Shown in pieces: positions 60,275 to 64,000 of a stretch of DNA of 64,000 nt. The first letter of the stretch is position 1. Every line of letters starts with the position of its first letter. Below the pieces are notes generated by a model that worked only from the letters and a program-made list of their open reading frames with translations, did not search any database and was not told the origin of the DNA. The DNA comes from Dyadobacter sp. CY261 (GTDB lineage Bacteria > Bacteroidota > Bacteroidia > Cytophagales > Spirosomataceae), in the NCBI RefSeq assembly GCF_021440085.1, contig NZ_JAKCPW010000001.1, forward strand, positions 496,001-560,000, written 5' to 3'. A program made the translations under genes and the position numbers.

Positions 60275-62218
60275 TTATTTGGCCGCGGTAGCGGATGTTT
60301 GGGTCAAGACCTTTTTCAAGAAACGCGAAACGGTTGCCAGGGTAGGTTCAAACCAGGGGTCGAAGAACATGAAAGTATGCGGTGCGTCGGGAAATGTATG
60401 CACTTCGCTGTATGTACCGAATGCATTCAGTTTTTTGATAAAATCTTCCCGTCCGGCATGCATCCGATCCACTGAGCTGTTGATGAACAGATAGGGAGGC
60501 GTTTGGGCGCTCACGTGTGTAAGCGGTGATGCCTCGTTCCAAAGATCGGGGCGTTCCGATTTGGGATAGCCAAACCAGTAAGTGGCAGCCGAAATCGATT
60601 TGGAATCGTTACCCTCGCCCGATTCCGGATGGATGAATGCGAGTATTCCGTCGATGTCGATCACGGCTTTTACGCTGCTTGACACCTCTTTTTGACCCGT
60701 TATGCCTTCAAATTTTGGGATGCCGTTGGTAGCGCCGATCAATGCGGCAAGTTCGCCACCGGCTGAGAATCCGAGAATGGCGATGCGGGCGGTATCGATG
60801 TCGTACGCACTACTCTGGGTCCTCATCCAGCGCAATGCAGCTTTCAGGTCGTGAACAGCGGCCGGGTAGAGGGCGTGGGTGGATAGGCTGTAATCGGCGG
60901 TAATGCAAACATATCCCTTGGCTGCGAGCTTGCGTGCGAGTGTGTTGTTATGCGTGCGGTCACCCGAGCGCCAGCCCCCGCCGTGCACCATCAGTACAGC
61001 GGGGTAGCGCGTCCTGCTTTTTCTCTTTGGTTTGTAAACGTCCAGTATCAGAGGCCTCCCCGTAGGCGTAACGCGGTATGTAACATTCCGGATCAGCTGC
61101 ACCGGGCCGGGCATTGTGGAATCGGCGATCTGGATATTGGGATGCTGTCCGACCTCGTGCCGATACGAACCTTTGACGGAAAAACTGGTGTCGGCAACAC
61201 CGGATGGCTGCAAACGCAGCTGTTGGCCTGGTACCCAGCCCGACAGGATATTGGACAGTGTATATTTTTCCCTATCCTGCGAAGTGAGCTGTTTCGACCA
61301 TCCCACCCGCGCTGCCGCATTTGCGCCTGCACCGGTACTGTTGTATTCAGCATAGAATGCGGTCTTTTCCTTGTCGGGAAACATATTGTCGCCTTTCCAC
61401 GGATCCCAACCATCCTTCACAATATGCCCGCCCATTTCGGTGTCGATGAAGACAGTTTTGGCAAAAGGCCGCCACGGCCGGCCGAGATATACTTCAGTCG
61501 CCTCGGCGGTGGCTGTCAGTTTGCAATTGAGAAAGACGTAACCATAATCCTGCTCTTTGGTCGTGGATGCTGCGGTAATGTAGGAATTGGCAAGGCTCTC
61601 GATCGTGCAGTTCAAGAAAAGGGCCGTAGCCTCGCCGAAAATGAAGTCTGTGGTGCCGTTAATGAAGCAGTCTTTGAAGAAGTTTCTGCCGTCCTTAGAG
61701 GTGTATAATGTATCCTGGTTGCCTAAAATGCGACAGTTGTAAACTTCAATCCTATCGCCTTCGGTTGCCAGTGCCACTGCCTGGCCGACTTTCCCGGCCC
61801 TATTTTCGATGGTGAGATTTTGAAGCGTACAATCATTGGCCTGCACGAGCACCGTATAGGAAGTGTAGGTGCTGAATTTTGCATTGCCAGTAAAATCTTG
61901 ATTCGGGAAATCCTTGCCGGAATAATCACGGTGGGTAATGATGGTCCGCTCAGGGCTCTCGCCGGTCAGCGTGATGTTCTTTTTCCAGGCGGGTATCACG
62001 AGTTTTTCATGATAGGTGCCATTTTTCACGCTTATCGTAGCACGGATCTGTGAATGGTCACGTACGGCGTTGACGGCCTCCTGGATGCTTTTAAAATCGC
62101 CGCTTCCATCCTGGGCCACGATAAAGTGTTGTTCAATTGCCTGAACCTGTGCCTGGGCATAAAAATGAATTAGTAACCAGCCAAGCAGCAGACCGATTTT
62201 TTTTGACATAAAGTTCAA
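60275..62218 (-). CDS. Fused pectin methylesterase and alpha/beta hydrolase
   Basis: A 647-residue exported enzyme: signal peptide (1-23, ending A-Q-A), a CE8 pectinesterase domain (about 30-335) with G-T-Y-H-E, G-N-Q-D-T-L-Y, D-F-I-F-G and L-G-R-P-W motifs (catalytic Asp pair intact), then an alpha/beta hydrolase domain (about 375-640) of the BD-FAE/acetylesterase type with H-G-G-G-W and G-F-S-A-G-G. Together it would demethylate and deacetylate pectin. The alternative ATG at 62209 is three codons later. No polysaccharide-utilisation genes adjoin. Confidence 0.88.
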   Translation of the reverse strand: MNFMSKKIGLLLGWLLIHFYAQAQVQAIEQHFIVAQDGSGDFKSIQEAVNAVRDHSQIRATISVKNGTYHEKLVIPAWKKNITLTGESPERTIITHRDYSGKDFPNQDFTGNAKFSTYTSYTVLVQANDCTLQNLTIENRAGKVGQAVALATEGDRIEVYNCRILGNQDTLYTSKDGRNFFKDCFINGTTDFIFGEATALFLNCTIESLANSYITAASTTKEQDYGYVFLNCKLTATAEATEVYLGRPWRPFAKTVFIDTEMGGHIVKDGWDPWKGDNMFPDKEKTAFYAEYNSTGAGANAAARVGWSKQLTSQDREKYTLSNILSGWVPGQQLRLQPSGVADTSFSVKGSYRHEVGQHPNIQIADSTMPGPVQLIRNVTYRVTPTGRPLILDVYKPKRKSRTRYPAVLMVHGGGWRSGDRTHNNTLARKLAAKGYVCITADYSLSTHALYPAAVHDLKAALRWMRTQSSAYDIDTARIAILGFSAGGELAALIGATNGIPKFEGITGQKEVSSSVKAVIDIDGILAFIHPESGEGNDSKSISAATYWFGYPKSERPDLWNEASPLTHVSAQTPPYLFINSSVDRMHAGREDFIKKLNAFGTYSEVHTFPDAPHTFMFFDPWFEPTLATVSRFLKKVLTQTSATAAK

Positions 62219-62369
62219 CGGGTTTGCTTTTTAAACACAGTCAGGAAATGGGTAGGGGCACCGCAAAAAAATGTGATATATCTATCAGTGACAAATTTTC
62301 GAATGCGTTATTTTATGCTTATTTTTCATGTGTATTGTTATAAATGATGCGGAGTCGTTTAGCAACGCC

Positions 62370-63041
62370 ATGGAAACCCTGATCGTTTTTGTTATCTATT
62401 GGTATTCGCAATTATGCCTGGACCTTCACAAAAAGCAGTATTATAGCTTGGAGGAGAGCCGTTTTTTCGCATTGCCGAAGTCGGAGCAATTAATCCCGCT
62501 GAATAATCCGGACACGCTTTTTCTCGATGCAGCCGTCTTTCATGCGAGTAATGAGGTGCGGAGGAAATACGGATTGCCCGCGTTCCGGTATGACCCCGGT
62601 TTGTATCTGGCATCGTCGGGGCATGCTACTTCAATGGTGTACCGTACGTTTTTCAACCACACTAACCCTTACAGTCCGTATGAGCGCACGGCGCAACGGC
62701 GTGTGGAACTGTACACGAAGCGTTTCATACGGATCGGAGAAAATATCGGTAAATATCAGACCCTTGTAAGCGGTGATTATATGGTGGCCCGCTGGAAACG
62801 TCAGGAGAACGAATTTGAGTTCTTAAATGAAAGCGATCGCCGACCTTGCGTACCTTTTACGTATGCCGCATATGCGAGGTTTGTAGTGGAGCAATGGATG
62901 GCGTCGCCACCGCATAGAAGTAACCTGATGAACCCTGCGTACGTCTATCTCGGATGCGCCGCCAGGTTATCACCCGAACCCTTCAAACATAAAAAAGTGC
63001 CCTACGCAAGCCTCGTCCAGAACTTTGGCGGAGAACAGTGA
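62370..63041 (+). CDS. CAP-domain (SCP/PR-1-like) protein
   Basis: A 223-residue protein with an N-terminal hydrophobic segment (about 1-17, start ATG at 62370; frame opens at 62328). The CAP domain (about 55-215) has S-G-H-A-T-S-M, F-N-H-T-N-P, G-E-N-I-G and S-P-P-H-R-S-N-L-M near 195-203, the conserved His/Glu set. Expected outside the cytoplasm. Role unknown; CAP proteins occur as secreted or cell-envelope proteins in Bacteroidota. Confidence 0.83.
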   Translation: METLIVFVIYWYSQLCLDLHKKQYYSLEESRFFALPKSEQLIPLNNPDTLFLDAAVFHASNEVRRKYGLPAFRYDPGLYLASSGHATSMVYRTFFNHTNPYSPYERTAQRRVELYTKRFIRIGENIGKYQTLVSGDYMVARWKRQENEFEFLNESDRRPCVPFTYAAYARFVVEQWMASPPHRSNLMNPAYVYLGCAARLSPEPFKHKKVPYASLVQNFGGEQ

Positions 63042-63264
63042 CGACTGCCGCAACAGTTTTTGCGAATTGGGTGTCTCTCTAATAAAATGCACCGATCGAC
63101 AAATTAATTATGCACTAAGTGGCGGAACCCCGTGATCAACTCCGTTATAGGTTTTAGTTTTCTCGGCATCAATCCCTTTTTTGTTTATTACTTTTAATGA
63201 GTTTTTTAATTTTTGTTGACTACTGTCAAACGTTTCGAGATAAACTTAAACATCCTTCTAGTAG

Positions 63265-64000
63265 ATGATTGGAAATTTTACAAAAGCCAGGAATAAAGCT
63301 CCCGGGAAGATTGACCGTATTTTTGGATTGGACTTGATGCGGGCCTGTTCAATCCTGATGGTTTTCCTTTCTCATTCCACGCCATTGAACCCCTTTTCCG
63401 ATTACTTCCCATTTGGCTGGCTAGGAATGGGTGTAGAAGCTTTTTTCGTCCTGAGCGGTTTCCTCATCGGCCGGATCATTTTGCGTACGGTATTGCAGCC
63501 GGGGATTAATTGGGAAGCCGTAAAAATCTTTTGGGTGAACCGCTGGCTGCGCACGCTGCCGGCTTATTGGGTAGCACTCGCAGCTTACTACTACTTTTAT
63601 TCGGATATGCGCAACATTATTTTCTATGTCTTTTTTGCGCAAAATCTTCTCACGCCCGCCCAGGGCTTTTTTCCGCATTCGTGGAGCCTCGCCGTGGAAG
63701 AGTGGTTTTATCTCACTTTCCCGATTGCCTTGTTGGCTATCGCAGCAATATTGGGCAGCAAGGCGAGCCGCTACCGCATCTACCTGACGACCGTCGTGGT
63801 CTTCCTGGTCGTTGGTCTGATTACCAAGTCCGTCTATCATTGGATGTACCAGCACGACCTGTTTACGCATTTACTGAGTAAAAAACTGCTGATGCCCAGT
63901 TGGAAAATGTTCGTTCCGCCTTCGGGCGAATGGGACGGTATGCGCAAGATGGTGATGTTCCGCATCGACGCCATTGCATACGGATGTTTTGTAGCTTACA
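63265..64000 (+). CDS. Acyltransferase 3 (OafA/YrhL type), C-terminus cut by window edge
   Basis: The first 245 residues of an integral-membrane acyltransferase-3 protein that moves acetyl or other acyl groups to sugars of the cell surface. Motifs: F-G-L-D-L-M-R-A near 20-27, the catalytic-region G-V-E-A-F-F-V-L-S-G-F-L near 54-65 and L-A-V-E-E-W-F-Y-L near 139-147. Several helices follow. No stop in the window. Confidence 0.85.
   Translation, partial: MIGNFTKARNKAPGKIDRIFGLDLMRACSILMVFLSHSTPLNPFSDYFPFGWLGMGVEAFFVLSGFLIGRIILRTVLQPGINWEAVKIFWVNRWLRTLPAYWVALAAYYYFYSDMRNIIFYVFFAQNLLTPAQGFFPHSWSLAVEEWFYLTFPIALLAIAAILGSKASRYRIYLTTVVVFLVVGLITKSVYHWMYQHDLFTHLLSKKLLMPSWKMFVPPSGEWDGMRKMVMFRIDAIAYGCFVAY

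Noticed and set aside
60950..61708. 252-codon plus-strand frame
   Set aside because: Antisense to the pectinesterase fusion, with no recognisable motif.

Overview
The window reads as chromosomal DNA of a Bacteroidota bacterium of the order Cytophagales, most like Dyadobacter or a relative (inference from gene content, no search run). The reasons are: promoters of the Bacteroidota type (TTG, 19 bases, TAnnTTTG) with little Shine-Dalgarno signal; type IX secretion sorting domains of both A and B types; GldC; a type III and a eukaryotic-like type II glutamine synthetase side by side; and families such as DUF4159, DUF4197, DUF6728, bacterial GH3 and the LuxC-like acyl-CoA reductase divergent from a dicluster ferredoxin. 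The window cuts an esterase gene at the left edge and an acyltransferase gene at the right edge.

1-16 kb: two esterases, acyl-CoA reductase/ferredoxin, then nitrogen assimilation: a porin followed by an ammonium channel, then GSIII with a small acidic protein converging on GSII. Between them lie mtaB and an LTA-synthase-like membrane sulfatase. rsmE, a DUF4159 protein and a fatty-acid desaturase follow. 16-26 kb: a 28-bp tandem array, then a leftward operon cinA / E2 acyltransferase / deoxyribonucleotidase / response regulator / histidine kinase, a rightward DUF4197-gldC pair, and a leftward ispG / DUF6728 / yjbR operon.

25.9-30.7 kb: the most unusual locus. A 2.4-kb cassette of three exported-protein genes is present twice, head to tail, with its upstream region: a signal-peptide helical protein (A), a small lipoprotein (B) and a type IX secreted protein with conserved Cys and His motifs suggestive of a papain-like enzyme (C). 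The ends of the two copies are nearly identical while the middle has diverged strongly.

30.7-44 kb: mostly housekeeping and transport: GHMP kinase plus sugar transporter, a pterin synthase overlapping folE, a Tat-exported TIM-barrel protein, cation efflux, Nudix, LysE, GH3, surE, GNAT, trhO, deoxynucleoside kinase, a small HTH protein and tRNA-Leu(GAG). 44-64 kb is accessory: an exported SelA-like PLP enzyme with an exported amidohydrolase, a decayed fecR/susC scar, a type IX secreted protein, a frameshifted small gene, two Crp/Fnr regulators, a WG-repeat protein, a DUF3095 cyclase-like protein, a GbsR/MarR regulator with a 34-bp palindromic operator, a PQQ-type sugar dehydrogenase, a fused pectinesterase/alpha-beta hydrolase and a CAP protein.

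Several intergenic gaps carry dispersed palindromes; four loci share the core CTGAGCGnAGTCGAA, and at one of them the core seems to have grown into the tandem array.
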